Assembly (NCBI GenBank): GCA_902363825.1 | Contig: CABJBK010000001.1 | Span: forward strand, 248,001 to 312,000 | Direction of reading: 5' to 3' | DNA length: 64,000 nt | Source: Lachnospiraceae bacterium | GTDB lineage: Bacteria; Bacillota; Clostridia; Lachnospirales; Lachnospiraceae | Part shown: piece after piece, positions 53,522 to 63,012 of the stretch | Numbering within the stretch: position 1 is the first letter of the stretch | How the letters are laid out: every line of letters starts with the position of its first letter | Notes under the pieces: model-generated | What the model saw: only the letters and a program-made list of their open reading frames with translations | The model's database searches: none | What the model was told of the DNA's origin: nothing | Translations under genes and position numbers: made by a program

Positions 53522-54442
53522 TTATTGTACTTCGATGCCGAGCAGTGTCAGGATCAATGCCATGCGGACATAGACACCGTATTGTACCTGCTTAAAGTAT
53601 ACAGCTCTCGGATCATCATCGACTTCCACAGAGATCTCGTTGACACGCGGAAGCGGGTGGAGCACAAGCATATCATCCTTTGCCAGTGCCATTTTCTCTT
53701 TATCGAGAATATAGAAGTCTTTCATACGGATGTAATCTTCTTCGTTGAAGAAGCGTTCCTTCTGTACACGCGTCATATAGAGGATATCCAGATCCGGGAT
53801 CGCGTCCTCTAAACGTTCCACCTCAGTGAATGGGATGTTGTTCGCAACCAGGACGTCTTCCCTTATGTATTCCGGTACGCGTAGTTCCTTCGGGGAGATC
53901 AGTACGAATTCCACGTTCGGATAGCGGATCAGCGCATTGATTAAGGAGTGTACGGTACGGCCGAATTTTAAATCTCCGCACAGACCGATCTTTAAATTGG
54001 ATAATCTGCCCTTTAAAGAGCGGATGGTAAGCAGATCCGCAAGTGTCTGGGTGGGATGTTGATGACCGCCGTCTCCGGCATTGATGACTGGAATACTGGA
54101 TTTTAAGGAAGCAACGAGAGGAGCTCCCTCTTTTGGATGACGCATCGCACAGATATCTGCGAAGCAGGAAATAACTCGAATGGTATCAGAAACACTTTCG
54201 CCTTTGGCAGCTGAACTGCTGTCGGCACTGGAAAAACCGATGACGGAACCGCCGAGGTTCAACATGGCAGTTTCAAAACTAAGTCTTGTTCTGGTACTGG
54301 GTTCATAAAAAAGTGTGGCTAATTTTTTCCCGTCACATGCATGCGCATATTTTTTCGGGTTCTTTTCAATATCATTAGCCAGTGTAAGCAGCTTGTCCAA
54401 CTCTTCCACGGACAAGTCCAACGGGCTCATTAAATGTCGCAT
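53522..54442 (-). CDS. pyrB: Aspartate carbamoyltransferase catalytic subunit
   Basis: A 306-residue enzyme forming carbamoyl-aspartate. The carbamoyl-phosphate loop is STRTRLSFE, with [12 protein letters not shown] near residue 134 and the aspartate-binding part in the second half ([18 protein letters not shown]). It works with PyrI. The gene has its own promoter and no PyrR-type leader is visible in the short upstream region. Confidence 0.96.
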   Translation of the reverse strand: MRHLMSPLDLSVEELDKLLTLANDIEKNPKKYAHACDGKKLATLFYEPSTRTRLSFETAMLNLGGSVIGFSSADSSSAAKGESVSDTIRVISCFADICAMRHPKEGAPLVASLKSSIPVINAGDGGHQHPTQTLADLLTIRSLKGRLSNLKIGLCGDLKFGRTVHSLINALIRYPNVEFVLISPKELRVPEYIREDVLVANNIPFTEVERLEDAIPDLDILYMTRVQKERFFNEEDYIRMKDFYILDKEKMALAKDDMLVLHPLPRVNEISVEVDDDPRAVYFKQVQYGVYVRMALILTLLGIEVQ

Positions 54443-54471
54443 TGTATTTTCCTCCTCTAGACATTTTTACT

Positions 54472-54500
54472 ATCATATAATAATAAATTACAAATTTCAA
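54472..54500 (-). promoter_or_regulatory. Promoter of pyrBI
   Basis: On the minus strand TTGAAA (54500-54495), 17 bases, TATGAT (54477-54472). It is divergent from a TATAAT (near 54533) serving the next gene. Confidence 0.75.
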
Positions 54501-54567
54501 GAAATATTTTGTGAAAAAAATGCAAAAATGTATTATAATAGGCGATAGAAAAATCAGGAGGAATTTT

Positions 54568-54972
54568 ATGGACAATACCAAGGTGATCAAAGAAGAAAAA
54601 ACAGTGGCATTCCGGGAGCGGAAACGCATCCTTTTTTTCGGACTGCCGTTTACATTTACGGTTTATACAGCAAGCAATGTGGTTGTAACCGTTGACACCG
54701 GATTCTTTAACCGGGAGGAAAATGACTGTTACATGTATAAGATACAGGATGTAACGTTAAAGCGTTCCCTGTTCGAGCGCATGTTCGGACTGGGAACCAT
54801 TATCTGCTATACAGGAGATGTCACAAACCCGGAGCTTGTTCTGGAACATGTAAAACACGCAAAAGAGATCAAAGAATACCTGTTGGAAGAATCCGAACAG
54901 GCAAGACTTAAGCGCCGCACCTTAAATATGCAGAATATCGGCGCGGAGAGCGTAGAGGCAGAAGAACTTTAA
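54568..54972 (+). CDS. PH-domain protein (bacterial PH, YdbT-like)
   Basis: A 134-residue soluble protein with one bacterial PH domain (about residues 25-110; YMYKIQDVTLKRSLFERMFG and IICYTGDVTNPELVLEHV). A Glu/Lys/Arg-rich helical tail follows. No membrane segments are seen, unlike the larger YdbT group. The start follows AGGAGG. Confidence 0.8.
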   Translation: MDNTKVIKEEKTVAFRERKRILFFGLPFTFTVYTASNVVVTVDTGFFNREENDCYMYKIQDVTLKRSLFERMFGLGTIICYTGDVTNPELVLEHVKHAKEIKEYLLEESEQARLKRRTLNMQNIGAESVEAEEL

Positions 54973-54990
54973 GGTTTAAAGTTTTCTGCC
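54957..54990. terminator. Bidirectional terminator made of two overlapping gene ends
   Basis: GGCAGAAGAACTTTAA pairs with TTAAAGTTTTCTGCC with a three-base loop. The stop codons of the PH gene (+) and the CmpB-like gene (-) both lie within the stem, so the coding ends themselves form the hairpin. Confidence 0.75.
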
Positions 54991-55374
54991 GTCTGCATGG
55001 CACATCAGTTTTTCAAAGATCAGTCCCGCGGCCATCCACAAAGGCGCGTAGTCCAGACGGATGACGCCGCGGACATTCAGTTTGGCATGACTGTAATCCC
55101 AGGGACAGAGGTCGTGCTTCTTTAACAGACTTCCACTGACAAATTCACAGGCGAGGATTCCGGCGGAGTAGATGATCCCCCGGAAAAACAGAGGGATCCC
55201 CTTTATGTGCCGGTAGACCGGTTCGATCACGGCAGCCATGCCATATATGGGAAACATCCAGACAGAAGTCTGTCCGATCAGTTTTTTATTTTTTTTCCGG
55301 AGCGATCCAAAAGAAGTAAATAAAATTTCCATGCACCATCCGGTCAGTCCGCAGATAAAAAAATTTTTTCTCAT
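54976..55374 (-). CDS. Putative ABC-transporter type IV membrane protein (CmpB-like)
   Basis: A 132-residue protein with about four membrane segments, starting FFICGLTGWCMEILFTSFGS, the typical opening of the type IV/CmpB group. It then has IGQTSVWMFPIYGMAAVIEP and CEFVSGSLLKKHDLCPWDYS. The ATG at 55374 fits the family start but lacks a clear ribosome-binding site. The frame continues upstream into the priA promoter region. The function is unknown. Confidence 0.75.
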   Translation of the reverse strand: MRKNFFICGLTGWCMEILFTSFGSLRKKNKKLIGQTSVWMFPIYGMAAVIEPVYRHIKGIPLFFRGIIYSAGILACEFVSGSLLKKHDLCPWDYSHAKLNVRGVIRLDYAPLWMAAGLIFEKLMCHADGRKL

Positions 55375-55462
55375 GGAAAAAGTGTGCCCACGCCCGTTGC
55401 TTTTTATACAGGCAATGACATATAATAAAAAATATGCGTTTTTTGGAGGAGTTGAAATACAA

Positions 55463-57694
55463 ATGGCGTTGTATGCCAATATTATTATAGATATCTCACA
55501 TGAAAAATTAGACCGGCTATTCCAGTATCGTGTCCCGGAAGAACTAAAGCCGGTGCTAAAGATCGGAATGCAGGTGCTGGTGCCGTTTGGAAGCGGCGGG
55601 CGGAAGCTGTGCGGCTATGTGATCGAGCTTACCGATCAGGCGGAGTACGATGTGCGAAAAATAAAAGAAATTACGGAGATCTGCAAAGACAGCGTTGCGA
55701 TCGAATCCCAGCTGATCGCGCTTGCGTTCTGGATGAAAAAGAATTATGGCGGAACCATGAACCAGGCATTAAAGACGGTGATCCCGATCAAACAGAAGAC
55801 GGCGGCAAAGGAAAAACGGATCCTGGTACTTGCGGCCGATGAAAAAACGGCAGAAGAGCAGCTTGCGGAATTCCGGCGGAAACACAATGTGGCGCGGGCG
55901 CGTCTTTTAGAGGCACTGATCCGGGAGCGGGAACTTTCCGGTGATGTGGTGAAAGAAGAGCTGAATGTCGGACTGAATGTCGTGCGGGCAATGGAAAAAC
56001 TGGGGATCCTAAAGATCCGGACGGAGCAGGACTACCGGAATCCGGTGCGGCAGCGGGAGCGGGAGGAAAGAAAGTTCCTTTTGAGTGAAAGTCAGCAGGC
56101 GGCGGTGGATGCCGTTTTGAGAGACCGCAGGGAACAGAGGCAGGGAATCTATCTTTTGCATGGCGTGACGGGAAGCGGAAAGACCGAAGTGTATATGGAG
56201 CTCATCGCACATAACATTGCAGAGGGAAAACAGGCGATCGTTCTGATCCCGGAGATTGCGTTGACCTATCAGACGGTCCGGCGTTTTTATGACCGCTTCG
56301 GAAATCGGGTGTCCATTTTAAATTCCAGACTTTCCGCAGGGGAGCGCTACGATCAGTTTCTCCGGGCGAAAAGAGGAGAGATCGACATTATGATCGGACC
56401 GAGATCTGCGTTGTTCACACCTTTTTCAAATCTTGGTCTTATAATCATAGACGAAGAACATGAAAGCTCCTACAAAAGTGAGACCGTGCCGCGCTATCAC
56501 GCGAGAGAGACCGCGATCGAGCGGGCAGGGATGACAGGGGCGAGCGTGATCCTTGGCTCCGCAACACCTTCGATCGAGAGTTATACGAAGGCACAAAACG
56601 GAGAGTATCATCTGCTTGAGATGAAAGAACGGATATCGAAAAGACCGCTTCCGACCTGCTATACGGTGGATCTGCGCGAGGAATTAAAAACGGGCAACCG
56701 TTCGATACTAAGCAGAAAATTACAGGAACTGATGGAGGAGCGGCTGGCAAAACAGGAACAGATCATGCTCTTTTTAAACCGGCGTGGAATGTCAGGCTTT
56801 GTATCCTGCCGTTCCTGCGGGCATGTGATCAAGTGCCCGCACTGCGACGTATCCCTAAGCTGGCACAGCAACGGAAAGATGATCTGCCATTACTGCGGTT
56901 ATGAGGAACCGGAAGCGCATGTATGTCCCGAATGCGGCTCACGCTACATCAGCGGGTTCAAGGCAGGGACGCAGAAGATCGAGATGCTGGTAAAAAAGCG
57001 TTTCCCGAAGGCACGGGTGCTTCGGATGGATTTTGATACGACCAGAAAAAAAGAGAGCTATGAGAAGATCCTTTCCGCGTTTGCCAATCATGAAGCGGAT
57101 ATCCTGGTCGGTACCCAGATGATCGTAAAGGGGCATGACTTCCCGAATGTCACGCTGGTCGGAGTGCTGGCGGCGGATCTGTCCCTTGGCGTCAGTGATT
57201 ACCGCGCATCGGAGCGGACGTTTCAGCTGCTGACACAGGCGGCGGGACGCGCCGGCAGAGGCGACAGGCCGGGAGAGGTCGTGATACAGACCTATCAGCC
57301 CGAGCATTACAGCATCGTCGCGGCTGCGGCACAGGACTATGCGTCTTTCTACGCGCATGAGATGGAATACCGCAGGATGCTCTGTTACCCGCCGGTATGG
57401 AATATGTTGCTGATCCTTTCCGCAGCAAAAAACGAGGAGCTTGCCTACCAGGCATCCGAGCGCATGAAACGGGTGATCGCAGCGCTTGGCTACCAGAATC
57501 TCTTTGTGGTCGGTCCTGCGGATACGGCGGTGGCAAAGGTAAATGACATCTACAAAAAGGTGCTGTATTTAAAACATGCGGATTATGCGGTGCTTGTGGA
57601 TGTGAAGGACAGGCTGGAACATTTTATCAATGGGAATAGAGAATTAAAGAATATTGTGGTACAATTTGATTTTAATCCTATGAATGGATTTTAA
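55463..57694 (+). CDS. priA: Primosomal protein N' (replication restart helicase)
   Basis: A 743-residue helicase restarting stalled forks. The N-terminal 3'-end-binding domain opens with YANIIIDISHEKLDRLFQYR. Walker A is HGVTGSGKTEVY and Walker B is IIDEEHESSYK. Zinc clusters are CRSCGHVIKCPHC and CHYCGYEEPEAHVCPEC. Helicase motif VI is TQAAGRAGRGDRPG. The start 55463 follows GGAGGAG; the frame is open upstream without support. It is first in the block priA-def-fmt. Confidence 0.96.
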   Translation: MALYANIIIDISHEKLDRLFQYRVPEELKPVLKIGMQVLVPFGSGGRKLCGYVIELTDQAEYDVRKIKEITEICKDSVAIESQLIALAFWMKKNYGGTMNQALKTVIPIKQKTAAKEKRILVLAADEKTAEEQLAEFRRKHNVARARLLEALIRERELSGDVVKEELNVGLNVVRAMEKLGILKIRTEQDYRNPVRQREREERKFLLSESQQAAVDAVLRDRREQRQGIYLLHGVTGSGKTEVYMELIAHNIAEGKQAIVLIPEIALTYQTVRRFYDRFGNRVSILNSRLSAGERYDQFLRAKRGEIDIMIGPRSALFTPFSNLGLIIIDEEHESSYKSETVPRYHARETAIERAGMTGASVILGSATPSIESYTKAQNGEYHLLEMKERISKRPLPTCYTVDLREELKTGNRSILSRKLQELMEERLAKQEQIMLFLNRRGMSGFVSCRSCGHVIKCPHCDVSLSWHSNGKMICHYCGYEEPEAHVCPECGSRYISGFKAGTQKIEMLVKKRFPKARVLRMDFDTTRKKESYEKILSAFANHEADILVGTQMIVKGHDFPNVTLVGVLAADLSLGVSDYRASERTFQLLTQAAGRAGRGDRPGEVVIQTYQPEHYSIVAAAAQDYASFYAHEMEYRRMLCYPPVWNMLLILSAAKNEELAYQASERMKRVIAALGYQNLFVVGPADTAVAKVNDIYKKVLYLKHADYAVLVDVKDRLEHFINGNRELKNIVVQFDFNPMNGF

Positions 57695-57745
57695 AATATA
57701 GTATAGTAATAAGCAGATACGAAATGAAAAGATGGAGGAATAAAA

Positions 57746-58228
57746 ATGGCATTAAGAGAAATTCGTGTGATGGGCGATCCTGTACTGACAAAGGTATGCA
57801 GGGAAGTGACAGAGGTAACACCAAAGATTACAGAATTGATAGATGATATGTTTGAGACGATGTACGAGGCAAATGGAGTCGGACTTGCGGCACCGCAGGT
57901 AGGAATCTTAAAACGTATTGTTGTCATCGATGTCGGAGAGGGACCGATCGTTTTGATCAATCCGAAGATCGTTGAGACAAGCGGGGAACAGACCGGAGAT
58001 GAGGGCTGCCTGAGCCTCCCTGGAAAAGCAGGAGTTGTGACACGGCCGAATTATGTCAAGGTACAGGCATTTGACGAGGATATGAACCGGATCGAACTGG
58101 AAGGCGAGGAACTGCTTGCGAGAGCATTCTGCCATGAGATCGATCATCTGGACGGACATATGTATACCGAAAAAGTAGAAGGCGGTCTCCATGATGTGGG
58201 AGCTGTTTCCGACGAGGATGAAGAATAA
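57746..58228 (+). CDS. def: Peptide deformylase
   Basis: A 160-residue metalloenzyme removing the formyl group from nascent proteins. The three motifs are complete: GVGLAAPQVG, EGCLSLPG (metal Cys) and HEIDHLDG (metal His, catalytic Glu). It is followed after 20 bases by fmt, the enzyme that adds the formyl group. Confidence 0.97.
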   Translation: MALREIRVMGDPVLTKVCREVTEVTPKITELIDDMFETMYEANGVGLAAPQVGILKRIVVIDVGEGPIVLINPKIVETSGEQTGDEGCLSLPGKAGVVTRPNYVKVQAFDEDMNRIELEGEELLARAFCHEIDHLDGHMYTEKVEGGLHDVGAVSDEDEE

Positions 58229-58248
58229 GAAAAAAGCGAGGGAGATCA

Positions 58249-59178
58249 ATGCGTGTAATTTTTATGGGAACACCGGATTTTGCCGTGGGAACGTTAGAGG
58301 CTGTTGTAAAAGCCGGACATGAAGTGGTACTTGCGGTTACACAGCCGGATAAGCCAAAGGGCAGGGGAAACGCCGTACAGTTTCCTCCGGTGAAAGAAAA
58401 GGCGCTTGAGTATGGCATCGAAGTTTATCAGCCAAAGCGTGTGCGGGAGCCGGAATGTGTTGCGCATCTGAGACAGTATGAGCCGGATATGATCATCGTG
58501 GTCGCATTCGGTCAGATCCTTTCGACAGAGATCCTTCAGATGCCAAAATACGGATGCGTCAATGTGCATGCGTCACTGCTTCCGAAATACCGTGGTGCGG
58601 CACCGATCCAGTGGGCGGTGATCAACGGAGACCGCGTTTCCGGCGTCACGACCATGCGCATGGATGAAGGGATCGATACCGGAGACATCATCGAGCAGGC
58701 AGAATATGAGCTTGCGCCGGACGAGACGGGCGGAAGCCTGTTTGACCATCTGGCAGAAGTGGGAGCGGATCTCTGCGTGCATACCATGGCGGAGATAGAA
58801 GCCGGACGCGCAGTCTATACCAGACAGGATGAGACGCTCGCGACCCATGTCGGTATGTTAAAAAAACAGTTTGGCAAAATTGACTGGACAAAGCCGGCGG
58901 AGGAGATCGAGCGGTTGATCCGTGGCTTAAATCCATGGCCAAGTGCATATACTTCCCTGAATGGGAAAACACTAAAGATATGGAAGGCATCGGTACAGCC
59001 GGGCGGTGATCCGGCAGATGCCGGAAAGATCGTGCTGGCAGATAAAAACAGCATCGGAGTGCAGACCGGAAAGGATATTTTAATCCTGCAGGAAATTCAG
59101 TTAGAAGGGAAAAAACGTATGAGCGTGGATGCTTTTCTGCGCGGATTTCCGGTTTCGGCTGGCACGGAATTGGGATAG
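58249..59178 (+). CDS. fmt: Methionyl-tRNA formyltransferase
   Basis: A 309-residue enzyme formylating initiator Met-tRNA. It opens VIFMGTPDFAVGTLEAVVKA. The catalytic region is NVHASLLPKYRGAAPIQWAV with Asn/His, and the Asp lies in MDEGIDTGDII. The C-terminal OB-like domain starts near residue 205. It works opposite to Def. Confidence 0.97.
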   Translation: MRVIFMGTPDFAVGTLEAVVKAGHEVVLAVTQPDKPKGRGNAVQFPPVKEKALEYGIEVYQPKRVREPECVAHLRQYEPDMIIVVAFGQILSTEILQMPKYGCVNVHASLLPKYRGAAPIQWAVINGDRVSGVTTMRMDEGIDTGDIIEQAEYELAPDETGGSLFDHLAEVGADLCVHTMAEIEAGRAVYTRQDETLATHVGMLKKQFGKIDWTKPAEEIERLIRGLNPWPSAYTSLNGKTLKIWKASVQPGGDPADAGKIVLADKNSIGVQTGKDILILQEIQLEGKKRMSVDAFLRGFPVSAGTELG

Positions 59179-59190
59179 GAGGTAAAGCTT

Positions 59191-59907
59191 ATGTATGGAA
59201 TGTATTACAGTTGGTGGGATCCGACTTATTTTCTGGTGATTATTGGGGCGGTCATCTGTCTGATCGCGTCCGCGAGGGTAAAATCAACGTTTAACAAATA
59301 CGCGGCTTACCGCAGTATGTCCGGCATGACCGGCGCACAGGCGGCGCAGCGTATTTTAAACAGCGCAGGGATCTATGATGTGAAGGTACAGCATATTTCC
59401 GGAAACCTGACGGATCATTACAATCCGGCAAATAAGACCTTAAATCTTTCGGACAGTGTATACGGTTCCACCTCAGTGGCTGCGGTCGGCGTTGCGGCAC
59501 ATGAATGCGGGCACGCGATCCAGCACCAGAAAGAATACCTGCCATTAAAAATACGTTCGGCACTGGTTCCGGCAGCCAATTTCGGCTCGGCACTGGCATG
59601 GCCGATCATTGTCCTCGGTCTGTTTTTTACCAGCAATACCGGAAATCTTTTGATCCATATCGGAATTTTACTTTTTTCTCTTGCGGTACTTTTTCAGCTT
59701 GTGACGCTTCCGGTCGAATTTGACGCGTCAGCGCGCGCAGTGCGTATCCTGAGTGAGACCGGCATCTTAAACAGCCAGGAGCTGCCGTATACGAAGAAGG
59801 TGCTTGGCGCAGCCGCGCTTACCTATGTTGCCAGCGCAGCCGCAGCGATCTTACAGCTTCTTCGTATCATACTTTTATTCGGAGAAAGAGGAAACGACCG
59901 TGACTGA
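59191..59907 (+). CDS. Membrane zinc metallopeptidase (YugP type)
   Basis: A 238-residue protein with an N-terminal membrane segment, the zinc motif HECGH (AAHECGHAIQHQKEYLPL) near residue 107 and about three further membrane segments. The third ligand region is FDASARAVRIL. Substrates are unknown. Its position between fmt and rsmB is conserved in Firmicutes. Its stop overlaps the rsmB start. Confidence 0.92.
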   Translation: MYGMYYSWWDPTYFLVIIGAVICLIASARVKSTFNKYAAYRSMSGMTGAQAAQRILNSAGIYDVKVQHISGNLTDHYNPANKTLNLSDSVYGSTSVAAVGVAAHECGHAIQHQKEYLPLKIRSALVPAANFGSALAWPIIVLGLFFTSNTGNLLIHIGILLFSLAVLFQLVTLPVEFDASARAVRILSETGILNSQELPYTKKVLGAAALTYVASAAAAILQLLRIILLFGERGNDRD

Positions 59908-61222
59908 GCACATAAATGAACGGGAGCTGGTACTTGAGATCCTGCTTGCGGTGACGCGGGATGGCGAGTACAGCCACATAGCCTTAAAGAACGTACTGGA
60001 CAAATACCAGTATCTCGAAAAAAACAGCCGCGCGTTTATCACAAGGCTGAGCGAGGGAACGCTGGAGCGGATGATCGAGCTGGATCATATCATCGATCAG
60101 TTTTCCAAAGTTCCGGTGCGCAAACAAAAACCGGTGATCCGAAATATCCTGCGCATGGGTGTCTATCAGCTGAAATACATGGATACCGTACCGGCTTCTG
60201 CGGCATGTAATGAAGCGGTAAAGCTTGCGGAGCGCAAAGGCTTTCGCAGCCTGAAAGGTTTTGTGAACGGTGTGCTTCGCAATATCAGCAGAAATATGGA
60301 AAATATAAAAATGCCAAAGCGCGAGGATGGGGAAATCCCATATCTGAGTGTGAGCTATTCCATGCCGGAGTGGATCGTAAAGGTATGGGAAAAAGACTAT
60401 GGCATATCAAAAACCGAAGAAATGTTACAGGCGCTTTTGAGTGAGCCGGAGTTGTCCATCCGTGTAAATGAGGGGAAGATCACTCCAGGGGATTTAAAGA
60501 CACGTCTGGAGACAGAAGGTGTGACGGTGCGGCAGAACGAGACACTGCCGTATGCCTTTTTCATTTCGGGTTTTGACCATTTAAGAGCACTGCCGTCTTT
60601 TGAAGAAGGCCTTTTTTATGTGCAGGATGAGAGCTCGATGCGTGTTGCGGAACTTGCGCAGCCAGAGGACGGAGATTTTGTGATCGATGTCTGCGCGGCT
60701 CCCGGAGGAAAAAGCATACATATTGCGGAAAAGATGCATGGAACGGGTCATGTGGAAGCAAGAGACCTGACGCCGTATAAAGTGGGACTGATCGAAGAAA
60801 ACATCAGACGCTGTGAAACGAAAAACATGTCGGCAGTCTGCATGGATGCGCGGATAAGAGACGAAGCGTCTGTGCAGAAAGCAGATATCGTGATCGCGGA
60901 TCTGCCCTGCTCGGGGCTTGGGGTCATTCAGAAGAAAAAAGATATCAAATACAAGATGACACCGGAAAAGCAAAAGGATCTGGCGGTACTGCAAAGAGAG
61001 ATCCTCTCTGTTGTGCATGCGTATATAAAACCGGGAGGAACGCTGATCTACAGTACCTGTACCATAAACCGGGAGGAGAATGAAGAGAATGTCGCGTGTT
61101 TTTTGCGTGAGCATCCGGAATTTAGCCTCGTATCAATGGAACAGATCCTGCCACAGGCGGGAAGATGTGATGGATTCTTCCTTGCAAAATTAAAAAGAAA
61201 GAACGAACAGAAAGCAGAGTAA
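59900..61222 (+). CDS. rsmB: 16S rRNA (cytosine-967-C5)-methyltransferase
   Basis: A 440-residue enzyme. The N-terminal NusB-like domain covers residues 1-140. The methyltransferase has VCAAPGGKSIHIAEKM (SAM), IADLPCSGLGVI (Cys) and the catalytic YSTCTINREENEENV. I take the GTG at 59900, preceded by GAGGA and overlapping yugP by eight bases, because it begins the normal NusB-like fold (TEHINERELVLEILL). Confidence 0.94.
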   Translation: MTEHINERELVLEILLAVTRDGEYSHIALKNVLDKYQYLEKNSRAFITRLSEGTLERMIELDHIIDQFSKVPVRKQKPVIRNILRMGVYQLKYMDTVPASAACNEAVKLAERKGFRSLKGFVNGVLRNISRNMENIKMPKREDGEIPYLSVSYSMPEWIVKVWEKDYGISKTEEMLQALLSEPELSIRVNEGKITPGDLKTRLETEGVTVRQNETLPYAFFISGFDHLRALPSFEEGLFYVQDESSMRVAELAQPEDGDFVIDVCAAPGGKSIHIAEKMHGTGHVEARDLTPYKVGLIEENIRRCETKNMSAVCMDARIRDEASVQKADIVIADLPCSGLGVIQKKKDIKYKMTPEKQKDLAVLQREILSVVHAYIKPGGTLIYSTCTINREENEENVACFLREHPEFSLVSMEQILPQAGRCDGFFLAKLKRKNEQKAE

Positions 61223-61225
61223 TCT

Positions 61226-62260
61226 ATGGAACAGACCGATATTAAGTCATTGAATTTAAAAGAACTGACGGGAGTAGTCAGTGAACTCGGAGAAAAGCCG
61301 TTTCGCGCGAAACAGATCTACGAATGGCTGCATCAGAAGCAGGTCACGGACTATGAGGAAATGACCAACATATCAAAAAAATTAAAAGAAGAGCTGCGGG
61401 AGAAATATCCGCTTACCGTATTAAAACAGGTGACCGTACAGATCTCAAAGATCGACGGAACCAGAAAATACCTGTTCGCGCTTGCGGACGGCAACGTCAT
61501 TGAGAGTGTGCTGATGCGGTATAAACATGGAAATTCCGTGTGCATCTCATCGCAGGTGGGCTGCCGCATGGGCTGCCGTTTCTGCGCGTCCACGCTTGAC
61601 GGAAAGGTGCGGGATCTTCTTCCGTCTGAAATGTTAGAACAGATCTACCGTATCGGAGCGGACATCGGAGAGCGCATTTCCAATGTAGTGGTGATGGGAA
61701 CCGGAGAACCGCTTGATAATTACGATAATCTGTTAAAGTTTATTGAACTTTTAACCGATGAGAACGGATTAAATATCAGTCAGCGGAATCTTACGGTATC
61801 TACCTGTGGGATCGTACCGCGCATGCGGGAACTTGCGGAGAAAAAACTTCAAATTACCCTGGCATTGTCGCTGCATGCTTCCTCACAGGAAAAGCGGCTT
61901 GCGCTGATGCCGGTGGCGAATAAATATGAACTTTCGGAAGTGATCGACGCCTGTCGTTACTATTTTGAAAAGACCGGGCGCAGGGTGACCTTTGAGTACA
62001 GTCTGGTAGCGGGAGTCAACGATACAGACACGGACGCAGCGGAACTTCAGGCGCTTGTCCGTGGCATGAACTGCCACATCAATCTGATTCCGGTCAACCC
62101 GATCAAGGAGCGTGATTTCGTCCAGCCATCAAGGGACCGCGTGCTCGATTTCAAAAATAAACTTGAAAAAAACGGAATAAATGTTACTATTAGAAGGGAA
62201 ATGGGCCGGGATATAGACGGCGCCTGTGGACAGTTGCGGAAGAGATATATAGAAAGGTAG
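61226..62260 (+). CDS. rlmN: Dual-specificity RNA methyltransferase RlmN
   Basis: A 344-residue radical SAM enzyme methylating A2503 of 23S rRNA and A37 of tRNAs. The cluster motif is CRMGCRFCAST (Cx3Cx2C). The conserved VVMGTGEPLDNYDN follows, and the methyl-carrying C-terminal Cys is in DGACGQL. It begins four bases after rsmB. Confidence 0.97.
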   Translation: MEQTDIKSLNLKELTGVVSELGEKPFRAKQIYEWLHQKQVTDYEEMTNISKKLKEELREKYPLTVLKQVTVQISKIDGTRKYLFALADGNVIESVLMRYKHGNSVCISSQVGCRMGCRFCASTLDGKVRDLLPSEMLEQIYRIGADIGERISNVVVMGTGEPLDNYDNLLKFIELLTDENGLNISQRNLTVSTCGIVPRMRELAEKKLQITLALSLHASSQEKRLALMPVANKYELSEVIDACRYYFEKTGRRVTFEYSLVAGVNDTDTDAAELQALVRGMNCHINLIPVNPIKERDFVQPSRDRVLDFKNKLEKNGINVTIRREMGRDIDGACGQLRKRYIER

Positions 62261-62268
62261 GCGTAAGA

Positions 62269-63012
62269 ATGAAAACTTTTTCCATATCGGATATCGGACA
62301 GCTCAGAGATACGAATCAGGATTATTTTTATACGTCTGAAAATCCAGTCGGAAATTTACCAAACCTTTTTATTGTGGCAGATGGAATGGGCGGTCATAAT
62401 GCCGGCGACTATGCATCCAGATATACGGTAGAACAGATCGTTTCCGTGGTCGGGCAGTCGAAGGAGACCGATCCGGCAAAGATCATAAGAGAAGGCATAG
62501 AGCAGGCAAACACCATGCTGCTCGCGCGTGCAAACGAAGATATTACAAGAAAAGGAATGGGAACCACTGTGGTGGTTCTGGCTGTTTGTGACAACAGGCT
62601 TGTGGTTGCCAATGTCGGCGACAGCAGGTTATATATCGTAAATGACGGGATCAGACAGATCACAAGAGATCACTCCTATGTTCAGGAAATGGTTCGTATG
62701 GGAGAGATCGATGCGGAAATGGCGAAGGATCATCCGGACAAAAATATCATCACCCGTGCCATCGGCGTCGGAGAGGAAGTCGCGATCGATTTCTTTGAAG
62801 AGGAAGTCAGACACGGTGATTTTGTTTTGATGTGTTCGGACGGACTTACCAATATGGTGGAAGATGATTCCATAAGAAATATCATAAAAGGTCAGCGGGA
62901 CATCGCGGAGAAGGCCGAGAAACTTGTAGAGACTGCCAATCGAAACGGCGGGAAAGATAATATTACGGTTGTAGTAATAGAACCGTTTTCTGATGAGGTG
63001 AAAAAATGTTAA
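62269..63012 (+). CDS. prpC: Ser/Thr protein phosphatase, PP2C family
   Basis: A 247-residue metal-dependent phosphatase. It has SDIGQLRDTNQDYF, ADGMGGHNAGDYAS, VGDSRLYIV and CSDGLTNMV, with the metal-binding Asp residues in the normal places. It reverses phosphorylation by the kinase encoded next, whose start overlaps its stop by seven bases. Confidence 0.96.
   Translation: MKTFSISDIGQLRDTNQDYFYTSENPVGNLPNLFIVADGMGGHNAGDYASRYTVEQIVSVVGQSKETDPAKIIREGIEQANTMLLARANEDITRKGMGTTVVVLAVCDNRLVVANVGDSRLYIVNDGIRQITRDHSYVQEMVRMGEIDAEMAKDHPDKNIITRAIGVGEEVAIDFFEEEVRHGDFVLMCSDGLTNMVEDDSIRNIIKGQRDIAEKAEKLVETANRNGGKDNITVVVIEPFSDEVKKC

Noticed and set aside
54443..54567. PyrR- or UTP-type attenuator before pyrBI
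   Set aside because: The upstream region is short and AT-rich and contains a plain promoter; no PyrR hairpin or leader terminator is visible.
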